DNA of 64,000 bases from Medicago truncatula (Eukaryota; Streptophyta; Magnoliopsida; Fabales; Fabaceae), in contig NC_053042.1 in assembly GCF_003473485.1 (NCBI RefSeq), forward strand, positions 33,942,762 through 34,006,761, written 5' to 3'. Made by a program: the position numbers and the translations under genes. Positions 12,097-27,879 of the stretch are shown here, one piece after another (the stretch's first letter is position 1; each line of letters begins with the position of its first letter). The notes beneath the pieces were generated by a model that saw only the letters and a list, made by a program, of their open reading frames with translations, was not told the DNA's origin and did not search any database.

Positions 12097-12612
12097 AAAA
12101 AAATTAAATATGTTTTTTGTCCCTACAAATATATAAACTTTTCGTTTTAATCCTTCTAAAATATTTCTTCAACTTTTAGTCCATATAAAATTTTCAATCA
12201 CTTCTTTTAATCCCTATTTTTAAGTTAATTTAAGTATTTTTTTAATGAAATTGTGCAGAAATGTGTAAAACATTGTATAAATCTTTTCAAAAAAAATTAG
12301 AGTTTTATAACAAAACATAAATTAAAAATGTAAAAAAATTAGATTAAACGAGGGATAAAAAATTCACAAAGAGCTTGAATGGGAAGATTATTATTATCTA
12401 ATCTTGGCAATTCTTCCATCTTCCCTCTTTCACAATCTCTTACATCTTTTTTTTTATTCTATTCGTATTAAAAAAATTAGGGTTAATTATGTTTTTGGTC
12501 CCTATAAATATATCAACTTTTCGTTTTCGTCCCTCATATGTGAAGATGGAAAATTTTAGAAGGACTAAAACGAAAAATTTGTATATTTATAGGGATCAAA
12601 AAAATATTTAAC
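12097..12612. repeat. Foldback MITE cluster of the 'TTTTTGGTCCCT' type
   Basis: The left end (AAATATGTTTTTTGTCCCTA) and the right end (inverted, AAATATTTTTTTGATCCCTA) are inverted copies over about 65 bases. A further left-end copy (TTATGTTTTTGGTCCCTATA) starts at about 12480, making a compact 133-bp hairpin with the right end. Probably one full small MITE next to, or inside, an older copy. Confidence 0.7.
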
Positions 12613-12925
12613 CGAAAAAATTATACACAACAAAATGTATTTAAGAAAAATCACATTGTAGCAATTAAGCATGGCCTTTGACAACAACATAAATAGTCTA
12701 TATCAGATATCACAAGCCTTTGTATACTTTTTTTTAAAAGCAAAGGTGAGTTGCAAAAGCCTCATAGCCCTATATTGAAAAGGAACAAAAAAGTGACCGC
12801 AAGAAATGATGAGAGACCAAATTAAAACGCTCTAAAGATTTATAAATCTAAAGTGAGGGAGAATTAACTTATTTCTTGCATAGTCCTCTCTCATACTATC
12901 ACAAACGTCATAAACGCTCTAATTA

Positions 12926-13300
12926 TTATTGTTCCATAAAGGCCAAGGTAACAAGAGGCAATTCCATCCTTTGAAAGAGGCAATTCCAATAGCATGCATA
13001 CAATACACCAATAAGTTCAGCACTGAGGGCACACTTGATACATTTGTTAACTACAAAGCAACCAAGGTTGACAGCATTATGGTTTCTTACAACACAAGCA
13101 GCCATGTTTAGGATGCCTAGAGCTGCTCCATCATAATTACACTTCGCCCAACTCACCAAAGGAGGTTGCCATATAACTTCTTAGATGATGATCCTGTCAG
13201 CTCTGTATTTTCCCAAATAAAGTTGTGTTGAAAGCATTCATGGAAATAGTCCCATCTCATTTGGTTTCTGTAGAACCAAATTGTATTGAGGATATATATT
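12926..13300 (-). mobile_element. LINE (L1-type) 3' coding fragment: RT tail and RNase H
   Basis: Reading the minus strand from 13300 gives IWFYRNQMRWD, typical of the C-terminal part of plant L1 reverse transcriptase ORFs, then WAKCNYDGAALG and LSAELIGVLYA of the RNase H domain (about 13159-12926). No poly-A tail or target-site duplication seen, so it is an old piece. Confidence 0.65.
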
Positions 13301-13376
13301 GATGATTGAGGCAATGATGTCCAGTTTGCATTGTGGAGACCAATTGGAGATTGAAATAAATAAACATTTTTTAAGG

Positions 13377-13731
13377 CAAGCTCCCCAGAATTGGTGTGTT
13401 TGCAAAGAAGTTGACGATCTTTGTTTTCCAGCAGCTGATATTGGTATCTATTTACAACTTTTGATTAATGACTTGAAAAGGTTGTGAAGTGGTGCCTTGA
13501 CATATGATATTTCCAGAAAACAAAATTTTATGATGAAAACGGCTTTGATGTGGACCATTAATGATTTCCCTGCTTATGAAATGTTGTTATGATGGGGGAC
13601 TCATGGTAAATTGGCATGTCCTACTTGCATTGAAGACACAAAAACATTTAAATTAAAATTCGGTGGGAAGGTATCATGGTTTGACTCGCATAGTAGGTTT
13701 CTACCTCATGATCGATCACTCAAGAAGGAAT
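13377..13731 (+). pseudogene. CACTA (En/Spm) TNP2 transposase fragment
   Basis: Plus-strand frame, interrupted by stops, reads YLQLLINDLKRL, then LTYDISRKQNFMMKTALMWT, INDFPAY, then WGTHGKLACPTCIEDTK with the CxxC pair, and VSWFDSHSRFLPHDR. These are the central signatures of TNP2-type transposases of CACTA DNA elements. Stops interrupt it (one after NDLKRL, one after SLKKE), and no terminal repeats are seen nearby. It lies directly beside the LINE fragment at 12926-13300, in the opposite orientation. Confidence 0.8.
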
Positions 13732-14276
13732 AAAAATCCAATTGTTAAGAGCTATGCAGGGCAAGAGCAACTCATATGTGTAATGCTTTATCTAAGAGTT
13801 TGCATCATTCCTGTTATGTTCACAATTAGTGGATTGTATATTGCACTTGGGTAAATTCAAGAGCAAGCAAAATTGATAGCTTAATCTATAAATATCACCA
13901 CTAGTTCACTACAAGTCTTAACAATAGTCTGCGTTTATTCATGTTGCAACAGTTCAACAGGACCTCTCTTGACTTGGTGTATGTTTGTATTCATGGGGAA
14001 ATACCGTATCACCCCGCACATTGGCCGGATCTACCATTGGGAGCTTCCTTAAAATCATGGCAAATAATAATATTCATTGGCACGCAAACAGAATTCTCTG
14101 ACCACTAAACCAAACAAATACTTGGATGATAACTCAAATACAAAAACAAAAAATTGAATAAAATCAGAAAATGTCTTTAAAACAATTTGCAGGGAAAATT
14201 CTACACGAGCTAAGTCAGATTCCCTCAGTCACTCAAAAGAGATACATTCTTACAGATCAATGAGGGAAAGATGAGG

Positions 14277-16845
14277 CTAAGACGCTTTCTTGGGAGGCGT
14301 CATGTTAAAAAGAAGCAAAACGACTGCTTTGATGGTACTAATCTTGAACAGCGGAAAAGTGAGTATATATACCAACAAACCTGTAAGGTGTAAATCGGAG
14401 TTAATGCACAAAATATCCAATTATAACACCAATTTGCACATGAATAAAAAAATATTTAGATTTTGAAGAATTTTTTTTACCAGTTTGAAGACTAGGAAAA
14501 TCAACATCAAAACTGCTTGTTCCCCGATTACGAAATTATTGGATAACCTACAGAAGAGTTTCCATGCAATCATAAGAGCATTTCTGAGGAAAAAGTGAAC
14601 TATCAACAATAAACTTATGTAGCAAATGCATTTGAAATTTAAATGCACATGTTGTGGCTGAACTACAATGAAGACCTAAAGTTATCAGTTTCAGATAGCG
14701 GCGCGTAGCAACTGAACTCAAAAGCACTATACTGAGATAGTGCATGGCGGGAAAATCGCTAATTTTTTTATGCATAGTAAATAATTAATACTATATATAC
14801 AATAATATCGAGACAACATCCAAATCCAGGAAAATGGCTATTACAGCAAGGTTTTTTATAGGCAGCCTTCGCGGTTGCAAATGGCTGCTATTTGGGCCTC
14901 TATAGTGGACACTACAGCTGCCACAGCAAACCGCGCAACAACAGGCTTCCAGTACCGCTCACTATAGCGTATTGTTGCAGCATGAAAAAACCTGTGATCA
15001 AGCTATAACATTTCCATACCCAGATCTCTGTATAGGCATATGCTACTGCAGATGCAATTCATACGGTGTACTCATCTGTAATATGATTAGATTAGGGATG
15101 TTCATGGTTTAGTTTTCTTCATACACCCAACCAAATCAAACTGTCAAAAAGGTTCAGTAAAACCGAACTGAACCGTTTATAATTTTTCCCAAACCGAACT
15201 GTGTTTATGGTTCGGTACACCAGATTCTGTTTTTCCAAACTGAACAAACAGTTGATTCTGAACCAAATCAACTGTTCAACTTTACAAAAAAATATGGCAA
15301 ATCTAGTTCCTGGGGACGTTACAGTAATTAAAAAAATGGCAAATCTAATGTAGCACATGGGTGATGGAAAGTAATGCAATTTGAAGAAACAAAGAAATGT
15401 AGAAACAAGCTCAACAAAGAAACAAAGATGTAGAATTAGTTCAACAAAGAAATGAAGATGCAAAAACGAGTTCACCAAGAAAACAAGATGCAAAAACGAG
15501 TTCAACGAAGACACATAAATATGGAAACATAACAAGAATGAAAAAATAGATAGATAACAAGTATGCACCAAAAGAAAAAGAAAAAGAAATATAAAACCCT
15601 CATTTGTGCATGACTTCAAAAAATACATTGAAAATTCGTTTCAGATGCTTTCTTAGTGATGTTTCTTCTCCTGAATGTTAATAAAACTTCAGTGAAATAT
15701 TGACAAATTTACCTTCAGCAGGGAATACTGGTTAGCAAGAGTAGCAGTCAAGAGAAGCAATGCTAGGGAAGATAGAACGGCATATAATCTTAACAAACTC
15801 GACCGGCTTCGTCTTCTACCTTTTTCACAAAATTGACAGATATCTCATTCTCATATAACTCATTTAAAAGGTTCAAATACAAAACTCAAAACAATAAAGG
15901 AGAGTAAAGAACTCCAGGTTAAGCAACCTATGTCCGCAATGATCAACAAAACAACACTAACAATAACAGAAGAAATGGCAACGGTATTTGGTGTATCCTC
16001 TTTCTTTCCTGGTAAAAATGCAAATATCACTCCTACTAACAGAAACAAAGCCTGCAGGGCACAATTTAAAATTTCAAATATATATCAAACACAAATAAAG
16101 ATAGCAGTAGAGTATACAAAATCAGTATTCGTCTTAATACTGTCTAAATAAATTCTGAAAGCTAAAAATAATATTGTCACATTGTTATGAGCATCAAACA
16201 CACAAATAGACAACATCATTTAGAAAGTTAAGAATAGCACAATCTAGAACTACTCCTAGCTGGCAAGAGAAACTCCCTTATAAGATAATTCATTAACTAC
16301 AGTCAAATTTAGCTTGAGGAGCATCACAAAATAGTTTGACCATATTGAAATTTTTAAAATAATGGCAAAATTACACCCGTGGTCCCTTAACTTAATTTCA
16401 GATAACGATTTGGTCTGTTATCTTTATTTCATTCCATTTTGATTCTTTTAGTCTGTTTGCAATGCATATCGATTTTCAAGCTTCAAATCTAAAATTCATA
16501 TGCAAACATGGCTGAAGAACCATAGATTTGAAGACTGAAAGCTCATAGAGAAATAAAACCATAGATTTGAAGCTTGATACTCCTTATGCAAATGGACCAA
16601 AATAACAAAGATAGGTTTCTTTCCCTTTGCAACAAGTTGATAACCTAATTAACAAAAACCATGATTGAATTAAAAAAATATAGATTTGATATAAAATTAT
16701 CAAAATTTTAGAACAATTAGTATTTTGGCGAATGGCACTGACTTGAATCAACTACCATACGGTAGGAATAATCAGAAGCATCGGTTCCAGATGGTCTTCC
16801 CAATGTTGATTTTCTTTGCTGCATTTTCTTGATTAGGGTTGGCAT
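14277..16845 (-). CDS. 182-residue four-helix membrane protein, function unknown
   Basis: Seven exons: 16743-16845, 16598-16644, 15928-16051, 15713-15819, 14552-14583, 14481-14512, 14277-14380; 549 nt, in frame to TAG. The start MPTLIKKMQQRKSTLG follows a CAG acceptor, so a 5'UTR intron is likely. Hydrophobic spans at about residues 46-65, 75-92, 99-118 and 150-174 suggest four membrane helices; an Arg-rich loop RRRSRSSLLR precedes helix 3 and the end is NMTPPKKAS. I recall unnamed plant proteins with this ending but no function. Exons 5 and 6 are each only 32 nt, so automatic annotation may skip them; exon 2 uses donor TTG|GTCCAT. Confidence 0.8.
15384..15515. repeat. Minisatellite, about 33-bp unit, four degenerate copies
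   Basis: Repeats of a unit containing GATGCAAAAACGAGTTCA(A/C)C and AACAAAGAAA lie in intron 4 of the 182-aa gene. The long minus-strand open frame over it (15119-15628) is low-complexity and not a gene. Confidence 0.7.
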
Positions 16846-17846
16846 GCAAATACCTGTCCCCAAATGTTATAAATGGGGTTGAGTAAAAACAACTAGTTAC
16901 TTCAAAAATTTGAAATTGATGTTGCGATCAGAATTTGAACTCCGAAATGTTGTTCGGTTATTCAACACAATTTTTATTCTGACTTAAGTTGTATACAAGG
17001 TCTTAATTATAGTATAATTTCACTTTTCACCTGATCATTTAGATTAAGGGAGACACATCTCATGTAAGGTCAGAGAGGATCATCAACCTCAATAAAGATT
17101 TATAATGGAATTTAAATACAATCAACCAATTGCAAAAATTTCAGACTTGAACATAATAATAATTACAACAGATATGAGCAGAAAATTCAACCATGTGTCT
17201 AGCACAATTGGTGCATGTTTTCACAATTGCTTGAATTTGAAAATTTATCTAAGAAAACCATTGCTATATTAGAAAACCATCTTGTGAATAGGAGATGCAT
17301 TTTATAAGTGTTCACTATTCAACTTGTGTTTTGTTATCATCAGATACAACGCTAACTCGAAATCTCAAAGGTTGAGGACACATAACATTTGCCTTTTCTA
17401 GTTACTTCGTGTAACACACATGCTACTTTTGGTATTTTAGAATCTCACTATGATTTCTTTTTAGTTCTCAGATACATTCATCAATATGTATATCATCAAT
17501 ACATGCATAGTAAATTATTAATGATTATAATTCAGATTTATCATTTCCCTTCATCTTGCAAAGTTTACACCAGTGGAATAGCATTGCAACCAATGTGCTT
17601 ATGGAAATTATTTATCCTCATAAAATTGAGGAAAGAACGCACAGTGATCAATGATTGTGATGTTGGATAGCTAATAGATTTATTTTATCATCATCATCAC
17701 CTCGACTGCGAATATGCATTTGAAATTCAACGATTGAAACTGTTGCCAATGTAACTTTATGAGAATGATGGATGATACATTGATATTGGGAAACGAAGAA
17801 AACTACTTAGTTTTTATCTACAATTGCAGAGGAAAGGTGTTAAACA

Positions 17847-17973
17847 AGAAGCAACTTCATCACTATGCAACTCACCACCTTAGTTATTGCATCCACTCTA
17901 AGTGATGTCGAACTAAACCTTGAAGATTTTAGATCAATATAAAAAGAAGCAACTTCATCACTATGCAACTCAC
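17847..17973. repeat. Direct repeat of 30 bp, 97 bp apart
   Basis: AGAAGCAACTTCATCACTAT and the ten bases after it occur at about 17847 and again at about 17944, without visible change. Located just past the stop codon of the SUN gene, possibly in its 3'UTR. Confidence 0.8.
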
Positions 17974-18005
17974 ACAAGATAACAAGATATCTCAAAAATG
18001 GACTG

Positions 18006-21000
18006 TCAAAAAGTTAATATGAAAATGATAATGATACAACTCAATAATAGAAGAAACCAGGAAGATCTACCCACACAAAATTCCCTGGAGTCAACTGTTC
18101 TATCAACCATAAGTGCTCTATAAACATTCTTAGCCATATCCAAAGATAGCCGTAACAAAGCAATCAATGAAAAAATACAACATAATAGAAACACAATCAC
18201 ACCCTTGTTTTCCAAAGAAACCTGCTTCTCCCGGACCTTTTCAACCTCGGACCTGAATTATTAAGAAAAAAGTTCAGATTCCAAATAACTATATAGTTCG
18301 TAGCATCATCAATTAAGAAGAAGAAAAATCTTACTTTCTATTTCTTAATAAACTATGGTGATAAAAATGCATTCAACTAATAACGCGGCAACCACTAAAC
18401 TTAGAGCAAGGACCAGAAACAGTAAATAATGTCAACTTTCCTAAGTGTATTATCGTCATACAGTAGGATTCCTACAGAATACATTTTTATTCCAATGAAC
18501 AAGTTCTTCGAGATCTACAATATGTACTGTAATCTTATGAGTCTTGCCATGTTAGGAACCAGAGTGATATCAAGAAGAAAGGAGGATCAAGGGAAAGTAG
18601 TCGGTTAGTTGAATGATGTTAGGATATAGAATAGGGAGCATAAGTTAGGAACTTAGTTAGTTAGTTAATTGATTAGTTAGAGATATCCTGTATAAATAGG
18701 AGGTTTATTGAGTTAGAGAGGGCATTGAGTATTTTGTAAAGTTTAGTGAATAAAATAGTGACTCTTTGTGAAGGGGAAACCCTTGGAGGAGAGATTTCTC
18801 TCATATTCTATTTTATCCTTTCTCATTCTTTAAATAAAACTATTCACTCTTTTCAATTCAATTCTGGGTTCCTAACAAATGACTACAAAGTAAAAAGAGT
18901 TAGCTACTTAGCTCAAGTGGTCACATCAGTTGTTGTGAATAGGTGTTAGGGTGGTACACTGAACAGTCGTTTAGGAAATTAGATTGTACAAACTGTTTTC
19001 CCCGTTAGAAAGTGGATTCTTTCCTTGGGAGCAAAACCAATTGGGTTTTTTCTGATTCTTTCCTTGTCTTTCTTTCAGAAATTTTTCTCAATCATAAATG
19101 ATCTATCAATCGGTCCGTCCGACCCTCCGTTTTTCGAGGGAGTACCAATATCAGCAGAGCCTTTGAATCACACAATTTTTAATTTCACTCAAACTTTTTT
19201 AGAACTTAACATAAACTTTTTTAATTGCAATTTCTGTAACTTATGGAACCCATGCATCAGTTCGTGAATAAAAATAACTATTTTCCATCCTAAAAATTGA
19301 AATTTTGGTTTAGTAGCAGAAGCTTGTCATCAAAATCGGCAGATGCTGAATCTTAAAATTTGAGTTAGGCCTAACTCAACCTACAAAACCGACTTGTAAG
19401 GTGAGTACAGCCCAAACTATATAAGCACAACTTAGGCCTTAGGCAATGTAGGACTAAATTCATCCCCTCACACCCAAAACAATGGTGCTGGAGACTACAA
19501 CTGCAACAAAGGCAACCCAAATGCCGCACTTAGGTGGCTAGAGGGGACTGCAATTCAGGCAGAATTTCCAACATCAAGTTTGAATACATCGTTCATTACT
19601 TTATTGTAAAGTTGAATTCTTAATGATAATGACAGTGTATGTGAATGAAGCTTCCGTGTTTTCAATAGAAGTTCACTTGTTGTGCCAGATCTGGCTAGTT
19701 TATTCTGAGTCTTACCCACTGTCAGTAGTTCACTATTTTTTTTGTCGCTGTTGGGTCTGAGCATAGAACTCCGATAGAAATATTAAGGCAGGGAGAGACA
19801 CAAATATTACTCTACTGTTTTAAAGACCTCCGAAGTTTACTGATAGATGAATAAGGAATTAAATATAATAATGGAAATTGTACCTGCACTATTATTGAAC
19901 TTCTCTGTGGATAACTGTCCAACAGAGACAATTTCACAACAGGGGAATTACAAACTAATGTAAACATCATATATTAACTGCTGCAAACTAACAATTCCTC
20001 TAATTCGAGCCTAGTCTCTCCAACATAAACAACCGATTAGTAATAAATGCCCATCCTTATTCTAATACATGTGAATAAACTATATTGGGCCCTGTCTATT
20101 GGGCCAATTAATATTTACACTAGGTACTAAATCTAAATTAGCTCCTGAGTTCATATGGTCAGAAATTATGAAAAGCTTGTATTTTAATTCTCACCTCAAA
20201 ACAGCATTGTCCCGGAGTAGATGATCCAACTGCAAAGAAACTTGAGACTTCCAAGAATTGAGATCACCAGCATATTTTGCCTGCACGAGCATCGAATCAT
20301 TTCCAAAATGAATAGAGTAGGATAGTAATGAATTTGATTCAAGTACAAATACAAATATTGTGAACAATATCCATGACAAAATTACGTACTATAACATCCT
20401 GCTGGTCAATGAGATTCTTAATGCCTTCTTTAATCTTCTGAAGAACTACATCTGTTTCTTCTATGTCTTTGCTGTACTCTTTGAAAATATTGACATATCT
20501 GGAGTTTAGGTCTTCCATATACCGCTCCAAAACAATTAAATTTAGGTCTAGAGTACGGACTTTCTGCATTAGAATCTTGAGAACAGTATCCCCAGGCATC
20601 CTGCCAACTGGTTGACGGATTTCTTCAACTGGAGCAGGAACATTACTGTTTGCCGTTTCATGATTGGAAGAAGGGATATCTGAAGCAGGGTGGGAATTCA
20701 TCCCCTCAAAAGTGTTTTGCTGAACATGTTCACTCTCAGCAGGATCGGGATGGGGTGATACTATCTTCTTATCATCATTGCCTTCTCCAGATGCAAATAG
20801 ATTGTCTTGAGTACTAATTAAATCCTCCAGCATCCTCTCAACGGCATCCACACCAAAAACTTCAACAACACTTAGTGTGCAATAAAATTCTGAACCATAG
20901 TGGCTTTGAAGATTCAACTTTAGGTATCTTACCCATTTTGGCTCTTTAAGAACAAACCTTTGAGCATGCCTCACATTTGAGGCAGTAAAATTCCCAAGGA

Positions 21001-22158
21001 AAACCCAAGCATCTGTTGGAAAGTTCAGACTTCCATGGATTTCAAAGTCTTTCAAATTGGAAGAGTGGTGTTCAAAATTAGCTATTTCTACAGTATCTAC
21101 CAAGGTTTCTTCTGAAAGTTCTATGATGACAAATTTATCCTCCACAGAACACGGATTTCGAAGATACTTGTCTTTATCCCTGCTTAAGATATTAGAGGCA
21201 CCTTTCCCTTCTTTATTGGAACCTAAAACTTTGGCACCCTTTGATGCCGAAGCATAATTGTATTCTGCACCTCCAGGCTCCAATCTATGTATTACACTTC
21301 CAGATTGATCAGTGCCTGACTTAACTTTAGAACTGATCGCCCTGCTCTTGAACTCATCAAGACCAAGAGGCACAGCCCGAGATAAGAGATCAGATTTTTT
21401 GACATCATTTTCATGTTTGACAGCAGATTCAGAACTCTCAACTACATGCTCCTCTTTATTGGCCGAATCAGTATGTTCTTTATTACAACCACCAAGTAGC
21501 GCATAAACAGAACTTTCTCTATCAGTTTGTGACTCACCACCAACTAAACCAATAGCCTCAGCACCTTCACCTTTAGAGTATAATAAAGCTTCTGATGGAT
21601 CGCAAGCATCACTTTCTTTAATACAACTTTTATCAGCAGTATCAGATATTTCACAAAATCCGTGGTTAACTTCATCCGAATTTGATAATCCAACTGAAAG
21701 CTCTTCAGATCCATCTACATACAAAATAATAAACTGACCAATAAGATTATGAGACATATGTCTGCAACGAAGTAAAAACAAAAAAAAAATATTGTTTTCA
21801 TTTTACAAAAGCAAGATGTTATTTGAGGCTATCGAAACACGTCAATTGCGTATTGCAGAAAATAGTAGTTTGTTCACACTTCTATTTCCTACCTCCTTTT
21901 TCCAATTCACTGAATCTTCTACCAACAAATTAACCACTAACATCTGCCTATACGTCCTACCATGCCTCAATAAGATTATCTCACCCACCCTTATGTAAAG
22001 AAAGGATGGAGTTTAGTACCTGTGCAAGTGATCAATAAGCTGAAGAGAATGAGTAAAACCCACAAATCAAAAAGCAGAGGAAGTTGATAAAAATGGAAAC
22101 TTTGGGCAGAGGAAGAAGTAGGTCTTCTTTCCATGCGACCTTTACGTGATCTCTGCAT
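18006..22158 (-). CDS. Mid-SUN domain protein (plant SUN3/4/5-like)
   Basis: Integral protein of the ER and nuclear envelope; the mid-SUN group is implicated in envelope shape, LINC-type links and ER quality control. Exons 22020-22158, 20390-21714, 20195-20280, 18006-18252 give 598 residues. One membrane span lies at about 26-45. A Ser/Glu-rich linker follows, then the SUN domain at about 190-337 ([19 protein letters not shown] start; [46 protein letters not shown] end). A helical, probably coiled-coil stretch (about 400-530) precedes two further spans at about 534-552 and 580-598, the second ending the protein. This two-span C-terminus is typical of the mid-SUN class and differs from C-terminal SUN proteins. 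Intron 3 (18253-20194) carries a solo LTR. Divergently arranged with the GSNOR gene, 2.0 kb apart. Confidence 0.92.
18617..18877 (+). mobile_element. Solo LTR (Copia-like), in SUN intron 3
   Basis: A 261-bp LTR with ends TGTTAGGATATAG and GGTTCCTAACA, flanked by the 5-bp duplication AATGA at 18612-18616 and 18878-18882. It contains a TATA-like CTGTATAAATAGG promoter. No internal region or second LTR is present, so it is the product of LTR-LTR recombination. The intact duplication suggests a fairly recent insertion. Confidence 0.85.
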
Positions 22159-22772
22159 TATGCACAAGTCGAGTCGCGGAACATAGCGCGTGATATAACG
22201 TTACCCCGTCCCTCGTCTTCCTGCCTATATTTTGTTCTTGAGTGCGTTGACACTTTGAGAGCTTTGTGATTGGTTCGGTTCACAATATTATTTTATTTTA
22301 GGGGATGTTAGTAGAGTTGGTATGGTACATTTTGTCACGCTGGTTCAATTATGTACTCTATCAATTTGAATAAATGAATATGGTTTTGTTTTCGTCACAA
22401 AAAGATATCAGTTAACATGACGACGCATAGACATATGTGAATAACATACACTAAACGAGGGATCAAAAATAAAGAATCGGATATGTCATGGTGGAATCGA
22501 AACTTTTTTTTGAAAATTAATTCATAAACACTCAATATAGGGTGATTGATAGATGTAAAGAGATAGAGAGATGTGATAGAGAGAGGTGTAAATTGTAATA
22601 TCCAATAAAGGTGATAGATTAATTATCCGATAAGAAGAGAGATATAGAGAAAATAAGGCGTTGAACGGAAGTATGAAAAATAAAGGTGTATATGTATAAA
22701 TGCTCACTTTTTTTAAGGTCAAATATCATTTGTGGTTTTTTAAGTTAAATGTTTATAACAAGTTAGACCATG

Positions 22773-23137
22773 ACATACCCTTGTACTGTTCCGGTGGAAG
22801 TGGGTGAAGCTTTAGGGCTGCACTCTGCTTTGCAATGGTTGAGTGATATGCAATTTGACAATGTGGATTTCGAAACAGACTCTAAGTTGACAGCTGAAGC
22901 CTTCCTTTCTACTAGAAACGACTTGTCCGAATTTGGATGCATTATTTCCTCATGTCGTTCTTTGTTCAATACTTTCTTTTCTAACTCTAGGGTGGAGTTT
23001 GTTAGGCGACAAGCCAGCGTGGTTGCTCATGCTCTTGCAAGGGAGGCCACGTCTTTAGCTAGTCCCGCCGTTTATTTTAATATACCCAATTATATTGAAA
23101 CTCTTATTATAAATGAAATGCTATAAGCATGTTTTCC

Positions 23138-23165
<28 letters not shown>
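22773..23165 (+). mobile_element. 5'-truncated LINE, 3' end with RNase H and poly-A
   Basis: An open stretch to 23126 carries VGEALGLHSALQWLSDM, DFETDSKLTAEAF and RRQASVVAHALAREATSLA, the RNase H part of an L1-type ORF2, with no stop before its natural end. It is followed by a poly-A of about 28 at 23139-23166. The 7-bp AGACCAT occurs at 22766-22772 and 23166-23172 as a probable target-site duplication. The open frame and clean tail suggest a recent insertion in the SUN/GSNOR intergenic region. Confidence 0.85.
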
Positions 23166-23168
<3 letters not shown>

Positions 23169-23350
23169 CCATCCACAATGGTTGTCTCAAATTTTAAAAT
23201 TTTGTACTTATGAGGTACCCCATTTGGGAAATAGTTTTTGGTACCTATAAGATACAAGGTCTTATATTATGGGTTCTTTTTATCACAAGGTTTTACGGTG
23301 ATGAATGAATTAATATTTTATAACAGTAATTTAGGAAAAATATTATGGGT

Positions 23351-23465
23351 TTTTTTTTTTTTTTTTTGTCAAATAGTATATAGTGGCTACATATTCACTC
23401 ATAAGGTAAATAAATGGGATGTCGGGGTTCGAACTCTCACAACGTTTCTACCAATTGAGTTATGT
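23351..23465 (-). repeat. tRNA-derived SINE
   Basis: On the minus strand: box A ATAACTCAATTGGTAGA, box B GAGTTCGAACCCC, and a 3' poly-A of about 19 after TTTGAC. Flanked by TTATGGGT at 23343-23350 and 23466-23473, an 8-bp target-site duplication. Lies in the GSNOR upstream region. Confidence 0.75.
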
Positions 23466-23888
23466 TTATGGGTCATCATACATTCTCTTTTATTTATACA
23501 TTTCTCTTAACCTATGTGTGAGATGTTAAAATGTGCATTTGGTTTCAATTCTTTTCTTTTTTGTTACTTCGGTTTTTTTGGTACATATGAATCACTTAAT
23601 AATAGAGAAATGATATTTGTAGGACAATTTTTTAAACAACTACCATAAATATAATTTAAAACATAATGTGAATATTAAAGATATTTGTTTCAAATGCTAT
23701 CCCAAAAATTATAGTACAGATATCATTCTTTAATAATATGACATGGAACGAATTATTTAAAAGAGCAATTATATTTTAACATATAATTTTTTCTATGTTC
23801 ATTCAACATTTAATTTTTTCTCTCAATCACTCTATTTTTATAACATCACCAATATATTACATATATCTTATCTTCAAAAAAAAAATTA

Positions 23889-24005
23889 CATACTCTCTCC
23901 GGTCATATTTATAAACAAAAATAATATTTTAGGTTTATTAAATAATTAATATATGATCTATAAATGTGACTAGATACATTAATTTTTCGATAAATATAAA
24001 AAAAT
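23889..24005. repeat. Stowaway-like MITE remnant in the GSNOR promoter
   Basis: The left end reads TACTCTCTCCGGTCATATTT followed by TATAAACAAAAATAATATTT, the legume variant of the CTCCCTCCGTCC terminus. The right end keeps only a diverged inverted match. It ends about 160 bp above the GSNOR start codon. Confidence 0.5.
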
Positions 24006-24109
24006 TGTTTTTTGCGAGTACATCACATCACATCTATTTAAAAGTTGAACAGACTCTATAGAATACGATATCATTAGAAACAAACTTGGGATTTGTCTCT
24101 TTCATGTGA

Positions 24110-27879
<3,770 letters not shown>

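Noticed and set aside
14820-15000. Block with CTATAGTG/CTATAGCG phrases as a further hAT MITE
   Set aside because: Resembles the family interior, but neither terminus nor a duplication could be placed, so boundaries cannot be supported.
15119-15628. Open frame of 169 codons on the minus strand
   Set aside because: Low-complexity Phe/Leu-rich translation of a minisatellite inside an intron of the 182-aa gene; no domain.
18006-18252. A further intron near the end of the SUN gene (possible donor in TGGGTAGAT)
   Set aside because: Reading through gives a hydrophobic C-terminal span and a natural stop, as expected for mid-SUN proteins.
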